A stretch of 64,000 bases of DNA from assembly GCF_051400755.1 (NCBI RefSeq), contig NZ_JBLFFL010000003.1:124001-188000 (forward strand). Direction: 5' to 3'. Positions within the stretch are counted from its first letter, which is position 1, and every line of letters starts with the position of its first letter. Source of the stretch: Parapedobacter sp051400755. GTDB lineage: Bacteria; Bacteroidota; Bacteroidia; Sphingobacteriales; Sphingobacteriaceae. This document shows positions 57,235 to 64,000 of this stretch, in pieces. Position numbers and translations under genes: made by a program. The notes under the pieces are model-generated. The model made no database searches. It was not told where the DNA came from and saw only the letters and a list, made by a program, of their open reading frames with translations.

Positions 57235-59745
57235 CTATTTCCAATACACCGTACGCCCACCCCGTCCATCGGCGTTGAATACCCGGAACGCAATGGTCCC
57301 CGTGGCGGGCAGGGGTTTCGTATATTGGTCGCTTTGTGTGGTAGGTTCACTCCCATCGGTGGTATACCGGATGACGAATCCGGGAAACTGCACATTGGCA
57401 TGCAGCTTGCCTCCCCGCTCGACTATTCCGGCCGGAGGAATACGGTATTGGTACCCTCCTCCATAATGATCCAGCCGGGGCAGCTCCCGCTTGCCCAGTG
57501 CATTTAAGAACGCCGCCCAATCAGCCGCATACAAGGCTTCCGACCGGGTTCCCTCAGCTCCGCTCGCCCATGCCGGATCAGCCGCCCAAGCGCGCTCGGC
57601 AAGTCCGAATAATTTAGGCAGCATCAGGTATTCCATGCGCTCCGGCGAGGTGATGATCTCGCTCCACAGGGGCGCCTGTAGTCCAACGATATTGCCGCTA
57701 GCGCTGAGCCGCACGCCACTGCCCGGTTCTTCCAGGCTCCGGTAATAATCATGGGGAACGAACCGGAAGGGTTTTTCGATATCGACATACCCGCCCCAAT
57801 ATTGGCCGGGCTCGTAGAAACTCTCGCTATACGCCAGGTCAAAATAAAAATTCGTCACGTTGGTGAGCACCACCTGATACCCCGCATTGGCCAGGCGGTA
57901 AGCGAGATCGACATTCGCGCCTTGGTTGGCCCACACATCGGTATGGAAATTTTCATCGGCGAAACGCGGATCCACCACCATGCGCTTGCGCCCGTTCACC
58001 ACCGCCTTCTTCATCCCGATTTCTTCCCACCCCGAGAGGTAAAGTCCGCGGGACGTCAGCGCCTTATTGATGCGGTTAAAAAAATAATACCACAGGTCGT
58101 CCGTATGGGCAATGTCCGCTTCGGCAGCCAGCAAACGACGTACGGCGGGCGATTTTTCCCACACGCCATTGGGTACCTCGTCCCCGCCGAAATGGATGGT
58201 TTGTAAAGGCGCTCCGGCCTCCTTGTGCATGGCAATGAGTTCATCCACCACTTTTTCCAGAAACGCGTAGGTAGACGGCAATGCAACGTTGATAACATTG
58301 TCATTCCAGTTTTGCACAGACCGGTACACCGACTGGTCCTCCACGTCGCGCAGCAGGTATTGGCGCGCTGCGGTGCTATCTCCCTTGGCAAGGTACTTGG
58401 CGTAGCGGGCATCCATGGACTTGATGGCCGCACGGGCATGGCCTGGTGTTTCGATTTCGGGGATGACGCGAATGTGCCGCTCCGCAGCATATTTCAGCAG
58501 CTCAACATAATCCGCCCTGCTGTAGAAGCCGCTGCCGGTGGTGTTATCCGCTTGGGGTCCCGAACCGTAGGATGGCATCAGGTACTGCGCATCATCAAGC
58601 GTATGCCCACGTCTGACCCCCACTTCGGTGAGCTCCGGCAACCCCGGTATCTCCAGGCGCCAGGCTTCATCTTCGCTGAAGTGAAAATGCATGACGTTGA
58701 CCTTATACAACGCCAAGAGATCCAGGATCTTCATTACCTGTTCTTTGGTCTGGAAGTTGCGCCCCACATCCAGCATCACTGCACGGTGCGCAAAACGCGG
58801 TGCATCGGTTATCCTGACGCCCCGAATGCGGACCGCCGACTGCTTATCGCGCCAAGAAGTGGGCGGCAGCAGGTTTTTCAATGTCTGGATGCCATAAAAC
58901 GCGCCAGCTCGTGTAGCGGCCTCGATCAGCACGCCGGAGGTATCCACCGTAAGCGAGTACCCCTCAGCAGGTCCACCCGCCCGCTGGCGCAGCCGCACCG
59001 CCCTGCCCTGCCGGTCATTGGCCAGCTCCGGTGCCCGGGCCAACACATGGGCCAGCTCGCCCTGTAAATACAAGGCCTCCTGTTTAAAAGCCGAATCGGC
59101 AATGATAGCGATGTCAGGCCCCAACTCGAAGGTACCAGCAGCATAGGCGTATGTGGTGGGCGTGGGCAGTACCGGCGGCAATTGAGTTAAGGGGATGTCC
59201 TTCACGGATTCATGCTGTACATAGGCGCGGGCAGCCAGCTCCAGCTCCAGGCTGTCTGCCGGGGCGAAGGGCGTCACCTCCAGGGGCAGTGCCACACCCT
59301 GTGGATGGTCGTCCGTCACTACATAGAAACCTTTGGGCATGTCTGTTATGTTCCGCTGCCTGCGCGACAACACACGCACCCGTGCAGTGGCTCCCGGAGC
59401 GAGTGGCTTCCAGCCCGGCCGGGGGGAGAAGGCGAAAAAGTCGCCATTGATGAAATCGATACCGGCCATGACGGTGTCCGACTCGGCCACGCCGGCGGCA
59501 CCCGTGATATTGAAATAGATGGCCCACCCCGTGGCACCCAAGGTATCCGAAGAACGATTAGTGATGCTCAGGATACAAAGGGATTGGTTAGTGCCCGGGG
59601 ATGCCACGATCTGCCACCGAAGGGCCAGCGGCGGAACCTCATCTGCCGATGGAACGCCGTCTCTCGATGTGGACGGTGATGCACAAGCCCCCAGGCATCC
59701 GAAGACAAAAAGCTGAAAAAAACGTCGACAATATATCATGACCAT
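57235..59745 (-). CDS. GH20 beta-N-acetylhexosaminidase, lipoprotein
   Basis: From the ATG at 59745 (a second ATG is at 59739) it is about 836 residues, with lipobox Cys21 in FGCLGACASP. Domains: an N-terminal CHB_HEX-like sandwich, a GH20b domain (about 180-310), the GH20 barrel (VMLDVGRNFQTKEQVMKILD) with the catalytic Asp-Glu pair in FGGDEVPNG, and a C-terminal fibronectin-like end. It removes terminal GlcNAc or GalNAc in the periplasm. It is on the opposite strand and interrupts the pigment cluster; no link to pigment synthesis is evident. Confidence 0.85.
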   Translation of the reverse strand: MVMIYCRRFFQLFVFGCLGACASPSTSRDGVPSADEVPPLALRWQIVASPGTNQSLCILSITNRSSDTLGATGWAIYFNITGAAGVAESDTVMAGIDFINGDFFAFSPRPGWKPLAPGATARVRVLSRRQRNITDMPKGFYVVTDDHPQGVALPLEVTPFAPADSLELELAARAYVQHESVKDIPLTQLPPVLPTPTTYAYAAGTFELGPDIAIIADSAFKQEALYLQGELAHVLARAPELANDRQGRAVRLRQRAGGPAEGYSLTVDTSGVLIEAATRAGAFYGIQTLKNLLPPTSWRDKQSAVRIRGVRITDAPRFAHRAVMLDVGRNFQTKEQVMKILDLLALYKVNVMHFHFSEDEAWRLEIPGLPELTEVGVRRGHTLDDAQYLMPSYGSGPQADNTTGSGFYSRADYVELLKYAAERHIRVIPEIETPGHARAAIKSMDARYAKYLAKGDSTAARQYLLRDVEDQSVYRSVQNWNDNVINVALPSTYAFLEKVVDELIAMHKEAGAPLQTIHFGGDEVPNGVWEKSPAVRRLLAAEADIAHTDDLWYYFFNRINKALTSRGLYLSGWEEIGMKKAVVNGRKRMVVDPRFADENFHTDVWANQGANVDLAYRLANAGYQVVLTNVTNFYFDLAYSESFYEPGQYWGGYVDIEKPFRFVPHDYYRSLEEPGSGVRLSASGNIVGLQAPLWSEIITSPERMEYLMLPKLFGLAERAWAADPAWASGAEGTRSEALYAADWAAFLNALGKRELPRLDHYGGGYQYRIPPAGIVERGGKLHANVQFPGFVIRYTTDGSEPTTQSDQYTKPLPATGTIAFRVFNADGRGGRTVYWK

Positions 59746-59984
59746 TTTGTATCGTTTATAAACGCCAAATTTATTGCTAATATATAACATTTCCGAATCT
59801 TCGGACTTCCGAAGCGGCCGGATACGCCGAAGCGAGGCTAGACTGTGCAATGCTTTGCAACCAGATGCAACCCCGACATACGTCGGGACAAGCTCCGGCT
59901 TCCAGACCGAACGCTTGGTTACAGCGCCTATCAGAAAACCAATTCGCCATAGGCTTTCCAATATTTTTCCCTTATTTTCGTGCC
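59746..59984. other. divergent intergenic region with hairpin repeats
   Basis: 239 bp between the GH20 and ABC-ATPase starts. It holds several inverted repeats: TCCGAA/TTCGGA near 59792 and CCCGAC/GTCGGG near 59874. A promoter for both directions is expected; I see no good TTTG-N20-TAnnTTTG pair. The hairpins look like small palindromic repeats rather than an RNA gene. Confidence 0.4.
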
Positions 59985-60737
59985 ATGGAGGAAATCATCC
60001 GCGTGCATCAATTGTCCAAGCGCTACAAGGGCAGCGACCGGTATGCATTGAACGATCTATCGCTTTCCATCAGCAAAGGGGCTATTTTCGGCTTACTTGG
60101 TCCCAACGGGGCGGGCAAAACGACCCTGATCGCTACGCTCTGTGGAATGATAGAACCCTCCTCCGGCGAGCGGTGGCTCGACAACCTCAACTATCGGAAA
60201 AACCGCCGGAAAATTCAGCGACAAGTAGGGATCGTACCGCAAGAGTATGCGCTATACCCTACCCTCAGCGCCGAAGAAAACCTATATTACTTCGGAAGCC
60301 TGTACGGCATTGCGGCTGCGGAATTGAAACACCGCATCGCCGACGGGTTGCACCGCGTCGGCCTGGCCGACTTCGCCAAAAAGACCATTGATACCTTTTC
60401 GGGCGGCATGAAGCGACGGGTGAACCTCCTGGCGGGTATCTTGCACCGGCCCGATGTGCTGTTTCTGGATGAGCCCACAGTGGGCGTGGATGTCCAATCG
60501 AAGGAGGTGATCATGGCGCTGCTCCGTGAGCTCAATGCGCAAGGCACCACCATCATCTACAGCTCTCACCACCTCAATGAAGCCCAGCATTTCTGCACCA
60601 GGATTGCCATCATTGACGCCGGGAAAATCGTGGTGGAAGGTGAACCGGCGCAGCTCATTGCGTCGGTGCCGGGAGCAACTACCCTGGAGAATGTGTTTAT
60701 CCACCTCACCGGCAGCCAACTCAGGGATTATGCATAA
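59985..60737 (+). CDS. ABC transporter ATP-binding protein (pigment export)
   Basis: From the ATG at 59985: 250 residues. Walker A GPNGAGKT (39-46), Q-loop VPQEYALYP, signature TFSGGMKRR, Walker B VLFLDEPTVGVD. CcmA/ABC-2-type ATPase that powers the adjacent permease. The 3' end overlaps the permease gene by 8 bp. Likely exports the pigment or a precursor to the outer membrane. Confidence 0.9.
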   Translation: MEEIIRVHQLSKRYKGSDRYALNDLSLSISKGAIFGLLGPNGAGKTTLIATLCGMIEPSSGERWLDNLNYRKNRRKIQRQVGIVPQEYALYPTLSAEENLYYFGSLYGIAAAELKHRIADGLHRVGLADFAKKTIDTFSGGMKRRVNLLAGILHRPDVLFLDEPTVGVDVQSKEVIMALLRELNAQGTTIIYSSHHLNEAQHFCTRIAIIDAGKIVVEGEPAQLIASVPGATTLENVFIHLTGSQLRDYA

Positions 60738-62016
60738 ATTGGTGGTATCGGCATATAAAGAGCTGTTGCTCCTCCTGCGGGATTGGGGTGGACTTGCGAT
60801 CCTGTTTTTCATGCCGTCGGTGTTGATCATCACCATCACGCTGATCCAAGAAAGCACGTTCAAGGCCGTCGGCGAATCCACATTGCCCATCCTGCTGGTC
60901 GATGGGGATAAAGGCGAAATCGGCCGACTGGTCGCCCAAAACCTGGCAGAGGCGCCCAATGTACAGCTGATAACGAAGGTCAGCGGGCAGCCGCTTACCG
61001 AAAACGAGGCACGCGCGCTGGTGGGTGATGGCCGGTATCAGATCGCCGTGGTGATCCCCGAAGGGCTGAGCGCTGAACTGAGCGGAAAAGTGGCCCATAA
61101 TGTCGATAAAATCCTGGGAGAATTTGCACTGACAGCCGACAGCGCTGTCCAACCGGCGGAAACGCCGCAATGGGAGACCAAGGAAGTGACCATTTATTTC
61201 GATCCCGCGGCGGGCCAGTCCTTCCGCAACGCGACGAAGAGCAGCATCGAAAAACTCCTTTCAAAAGTAGAGGTAGAAAAAATATACGCGGTATTCATCG
61301 ACCAGATGGGGCTGGAGGAAGACCCCGGCCTACTGGACGATGACATCATCGCCTTCAAGGAAACTATCGCCCAAAAGGGCGACGACGGCATCATCCCCAA
61401 CGCCGTGCAGCACAACGTACCGGCCTGGATCCTGTTTGGCATCTTCTTCATTGTCGTCCCTCTGGGCATCAACCTGGTTAAGGAGAAAAACCTGGGCACC
61501 TACATCCGCCTGCGGACCAGTCCGGTTTCCTACGGCGTCATCTTAGGCGGCAAAATCATCACCTATACAGGCATCTGCCTGATCCAGTTTGTATTGATGC
61601 TGCTCATCGCCAAGTATATTTTTCCGCTCATCGGGCTGATTGCGTTTGACCCCGGCACGCAGCTGCCGCTGATGGTACTGATCGCTTTCGTGGCGGGCCT
61701 TGCGGCCATCGGCCTGGGCATCCTGATCGGCACCATTGCCGAAACCCAGGAGCAGTCGGCACCGTTCGGCGCGATCTTCGTCATCATCCTCGCTGCCCTC
61801 GGTGGTGTGTGGGTACCCACGTTCATCATGCCCGAAGTGATGCAAAAGGTGTCTGCTTTTTCACCGATGAACTGGGGAATATCGGCATTTTACGATGTGA
61901 TCCTGCGCAATGGCACTGCCGGCGATATCGCCAGGCCATTGGGTTACCTGCTGCTGTTCTTCGCCGCCACCCTGCTGGCGGCTATCCTATACGACAAAAG
62001 ACACCGAACCAATTGA
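60730..62016 (+). CDS. ABC-2-type permease (pigment export)
   Basis: From the ATG at 60730: 428 residues (MHKLVVSAYKELLLLLRDWG). One N-terminal helix, a large periplasmic loop (about 45-220), then five helices (WILFGIFFIVVPLGINLVKE; LIQFVLMLLIAKYIFPLIGL; IAFVAGLAAIGLGILIG; IFVIILAALGGVWV; LLLFFAATLLAAILYDK). Classic ABC-2 layout. Overlaps the ATPase gene by 8 bp and the thioesterase by TGATG. Confidence 0.85.
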   Translation: MHKLVVSAYKELLLLLRDWGGLAILFFMPSVLIITITLIQESTFKAVGESTLPILLVDGDKGEIGRLVAQNLAEAPNVQLITKVSGQPLTENEARALVGDGRYQIAVVIPEGLSAELSGKVAHNVDKILGEFALTADSAVQPAETPQWETKEVTIYFDPAAGQSFRNATKSSIEKLLSKVEVEKIYAVFIDQMGLEEDPGLLDDDIIAFKETIAQKGDDGIIPNAVQHNVPAWILFGIFFIVVPLGINLVKEKNLGTYIRLRTSPVSYGVILGGKIITYTGICLIQFVLMLLIAKYIFPLIGLIAFDPGTQLPLMVLIAFVAGLAAIGLGILIGTIAETQEQSAPFGAIFVIILAALGGVWVPTFIMPEVMQKVSAFSPMNWGISAFYDVILRNGTAGDIARPLGYLLLFFAATLLAAILYDKRHRTN

Positions 62017-62435
62017 TGAATCAGCTACTTCAACATACTACCCGTTTCCGCGTGCGCTTCAACGAAACCGATCCGCTTGGCATCGTATGGCACGGGCATT
62101 ACATCACCTACTTTGAGGATGGCCGGGAAGCCTTCGGAGAGGCGTTTGGCATTTCATACCGCCACATACGCGACAATGGCTTCCTCGCGCCGGTGGTCAA
62201 ATGTACCTGTGAATACAAATCGCCACTACGCCACGGCGACTGGGCGGAAGTGGAGACGGTGTTTATCAATCATGCCGCTGCCAAGATGGCGTTCCGCTAC
62301 ACGATATTCAACGCGACCAAGCAAGTGGTGGCCACGGGTGAGACCATCCAGGTGTTTACCGATATGGGTGGTGAACTGGTGCTCACGAATCCGCCGTTCT
62401 TTGCAGACTGGAAGACCCAACACGGATTGCCATGA
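62016..62435 (+). CDS. acyl-CoA/ACP thioesterase (4HBT, hotdog)
   Basis: From the ATG at 62016: 139 residues. The 4HBT motif DPLGIVWHGHYITYFEDGRE, with catalytic Asp and a VNFRA-like end. It would release or proofread acyl chains in pigment synthesis. Overlaps the permease stop as TGATG and the next gene by 4 bp (ATGA). Confidence 0.85.
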   Translation: MNQLLQHTTRFRVRFNETDPLGIVWHGHYITYFEDGREAFGEAFGISYRHIRDNGFLAPVVKCTCEYKSPLRHGDWAEVETVFINHAAAKMAFRYTIFNATKQVVATGETIQVFTDMGGELVLTNPPFFADWKTQHGLP

Positions 62436-63559
62436 AAGCGGATGTATTTGCGATCGGGGATCACCTCATCACGCCCCTCGGCATGGGGAGTGCCGCCAAC
62501 GCTGAACGGATATTGCGTGGCGATACGGCCATCGCGCCGGTCGATGACCCTTGGTTGGCGGATCATCGCCTCTATGCGGCGCGGATCGAGGAACAGCAGT
62601 GGACAGGCAACATCGACCACCCCGAACGCTATACGCGCTTGGAGCGGCTGTTCATCCGGTCGCTGCAAGCCCTCGTCGACGAGCATCGAATCCCATTGGA
62701 CAAGCGGACCTTGGTGGTGCTATCTACAACGAAGGGCAATGTCTCCTTGCTGCACGACCCCCTTACGGCCCTCGCAGCGGAGCGTGTGCACCTCTCGGTA
62801 ATGGCCGATGAAATCCGGCGCTACATGGGCTTTGAAAACCGGTTTATCACGCTCTCGAATGCCTGTATATCAGGCGCGCTGGCCATCTCGGTGGCGCGGC
62901 AGCTCCTGCAATATCACGACGGATATGAGCAAGCCATCGTCATTGGCGGTGATGAGTTGTCAAAATTCATCGTTGCTGGCTTCGATGCGTTCCAAGCGCT
63001 GGCCGATGAGCCTTGTCGCCCCTTCGACCGAGACCGTAAGGGGCTGAACCTCGGTGAAGCCATAGCGGCCGTGTACCTTTCGAAGACGCCATCCGAAGGG
63101 GCCATCAAGATCATGGGCGTGGGCTCCTATAACGATGCCAACCACATCTCCGGCCCATCCCGCACCGGCGAAGGCCTGTACCGGAGCATCCGGGAAGCCC
63201 TGCGCGAGGCCGGTGAGCCGGCACTTGACTTTATATCGGCGCATGGCACGGCCACGGCCTATAATGATGAGATGGAAGCCATCGCACTCCAAAGGAGTGA
63301 TTTACTATCCGTACCCGTGCATAGCCTCAAAGGGTATTATGGACATACCCTGGGCGCCAGCGGACTGCTGGAAACCGTGCTGGGCATCTATTCACTGCGA
63401 AACAACACGCTCATTCCTTCTCTCGGCTTTCATCACCAAGGCACCAGTGAGCCCCTCAACATCATCCGGGAGACCACGCAACGGACCCTGCATACCTTCC
63501 TGAAAACCGCATCGGGGTTCGGCGGCTGCAACATTGCTACGGTATTCCAACAGGCATAA
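62432..63559 (+). CDS. ketosynthase 2, Cys-His-His set intact
   Basis: A 375-residue beta-ketoacyl synthase: C145 in LSNACISGALAIS, H271 in SAHGTATAYND, H305 in GYYGHTLGASGLLET. Because the triad is intact it is not a plain chain-length factor. It likely forms a pair with another synthase-like protein of the cluster. Overlaps the thioesterase gene by 4 bp. Confidence 0.85.
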   Translation: MKADVFAIGDHLITPLGMGSAANAERILRGDTAIAPVDDPWLADHRLYAARIEEQQWTGNIDHPERYTRLERLFIRSLQALVDEHRIPLDKRTLVVLSTTKGNVSLLHDPLTALAAERVHLSVMADEIRRYMGFENRFITLSNACISGALAISVARQLLQYHDGYEQAIVIGGDELSKFIVAGFDAFQALADEPCRPFDRDRKGLNLGEAIAAVYLSKTPSEGAIKIMGVGSYNDANHISGPSRTGEGLYRSIREALREAGEPALDFISAHGTATAYNDEMEAIALQRSDLLSVPVHSLKGYYGHTLGASGLLETVLGIYSLRNNTLIPSLGFHHQGTSEPLNIIRETTQRTLHTFLKTASGFGGCNIATVFQQA

Positions 63560-63562
63560 CTT

Positions 63563-64000
63563 ATGGACAAGCAGCGTTATTTTATCCGATCCTATTGCAT
63601 CATCCGCGACCGATTGATCGTAGTCAACGGCGAGGTGTACCTGAAGGCGGAAGAATCGACCACGCTGAATGATTTCCTCAAGATCGCCTACCGGCAATTG
63701 GAGATCGACTACCCGAAGTTTCACAAAATGGATGGTCTCTGCAAAGCCAGCTTCATCGCAACGGAACTCCTGGCGCGGAAATCGGGTCCCTATCGCAGTG
63801 ATACCGCACTCGTCTTTTCAAACTATTCATCCAGCTACCTCTCGGATAGTCGGCATGCTGCCGATATTTCCGGGGAAAATGCCGCGGCGAGTCCGGCGAC
63901 GTTTGTTTATACCCTGCCCAATATCGCCATGGGCGAAATCAGCATCCGCCACCAATTGCATAGCGAAAATGTTTTCTTTATTTTTGACCGGTATTTGCCA
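63563..64000 (+). CDS. synthase-like protein, N-terminal part
   Basis: The gene starts MDKQRYFIRSYCIIRDRLIV, 3 bp after the ketosynthase stop, and continues past the right edge; 146 residues are visible. It contains FSNYSSSYLSDSRHAADISG, then SPATFVYTLPNIAMGEISI. It has no active-site Cys in this part and resembles the short 3-oxoacyl-ACP synthase-like partners (chain-length-factor-like) in aryl polyene clusters. Call is tentative because it is incomplete. Confidence 0.65.
   Translation, partial: MDKQRYFIRSYCIIRDRLIVVNGEVYLKAEESTTLNDFLKIAYRQLEIDYPKFHKMDGLCKASFIATELLARKSGPYRSDTALVFSNYSSSYLSDSRHAADISGENAAASPATFVYTLPNIAMGEISIRHQLHSENVFFIFDRYLP

Larger units (their letters stand above)
43815..64000. 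other. flexirubin-type aryl polyene-dialkylresorcinol gene cluster (open at right)
   Basis: The cluster contains, from a divergent promoter at 48.05 kb: leftwards FAD oxidoreductase, C45 hydrolase, AMP ligase; rightwards ammonia-lyase, ketoreductase, ketosynthase, ACP, acyltransferase, DarA, DarB, two dehydratases, small protein, BtrH-like, then (after a GH20 gene on the other strand) ABC ATPase, permease, thioesterase, ketosynthase, and a partial synthase-like gene. DarA and DarB together with a tyrosine ammonia-lyase is the hallmark of flexirubin pigments. Known from the family: the product is a yellow-orange outer-membrane pigment. The exact structure is not predictable here. Confidence 0.8.

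Noticed and set aside
58225..59067. 280-codon plus-strand open frame
   Set aside because: It is antisense to the GH20 gene, whose motifs are clear; GC-rich antisense frames are often open by chance.
1..64000. CRISPR array or cas genes
   Set aside because: The only close repeats are coding tandem repeats of 12 bp or paired 22-bp units; no regular repeat-spacer array and no Cas motif was seen.
1..64000. complete insertion sequence or integrase
   Set aside because: No transposase or integrase with DDE, HUH or tyrosine-recombinase motifs was found; the Rpn-type nucleases are often labelled transposase but show no terminal repeats here.

Overview
The window comes from a Bacteroidota chromosome, most likely family Sphingobacteriaceae or a close relative. 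Support: a SusC/RagA-type TonB receptor, promoters with the Bacteroidota layout (TTTG, about 20 nt, TAnnTTTG), DUF6934, ORF6N and DUF1080 genes, few Shine-Dalgarno sites, and a flexirubin-type (aryl polyene-dialkylresorcinol) pigment cluster. No tRNA, rRNA, CRISPR array, phage or complete insertion sequence was seen. All family names come from reading motifs by eye; no database search was run.

Layout. 0-1 kb: the end of a TlpA/SusC operon on the minus strand. 1-1.8 kb: gene-free DNA with a candidate rod-shaped RNA. 2-29 kb: an AT-rich accessory region holding an XRE-like regulator, two one-helix membrane proteins, a NACHT NTPase, an Abi/HEPN ribonuclease-like gene with a structured leader, AlbA_2/HATPase regulators with repeat linkers, two ORF6N genes and one ORF6N remnant, two copies of a DUF6934 plus small-protein module, a duplicated small-membrane-protein cassette next to a Cys-rich peptide, a ParD/ParE-like module, Rpn-type nucleases, and many remnants (macro domain, Fic, YafQ, TraB, DUF1016, alpha/beta hydrolase). 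29-43 kb: ordinary chromosomal genes (lipoproteins, MacB/FtsX permease, SRPBCC, DinB, VOC-MarR, a large heme-binding dehydrogenase split by a frameshift, a two-component system, threonine aldolase).

43.8-64 kb (continuing past the edge): the pigment cluster. Tyrosine ammonia-lyase should supply 4-coumarate. A CoA/AMP ligase, ACP, ketosynthases, ketoreductase and two hotdog dehydratases would build the aryl polyene. DarA and DarB make the dialkylresorcinol. Acyltransferase, thioesterase, C45 hydrolase, BtrH-like protein, flavin oxidoreductase and an ABC exporter would join, tailor and export the product. A GH20 hexosaminidase sits inside the cluster on the opposite strand.

The most unusual signals are: (1) ORF6N genes that carry the same palindrome in the 5' leader and inside the coding region, with the core differing between genes but matching within each gene; (2) an Abi-family HEPN gene behind a strong promoter and a roughly 150-nt leader of four hairpins, resembling an RNA antitoxin; (3) the twice-occurring DUF6934 plus small basic protein module; (4) the Cys-rich peptide plus small membrane protein cassette; (5) a near-perfect 19-bp inverted repeat at the divergent promoter of the pigment cluster.
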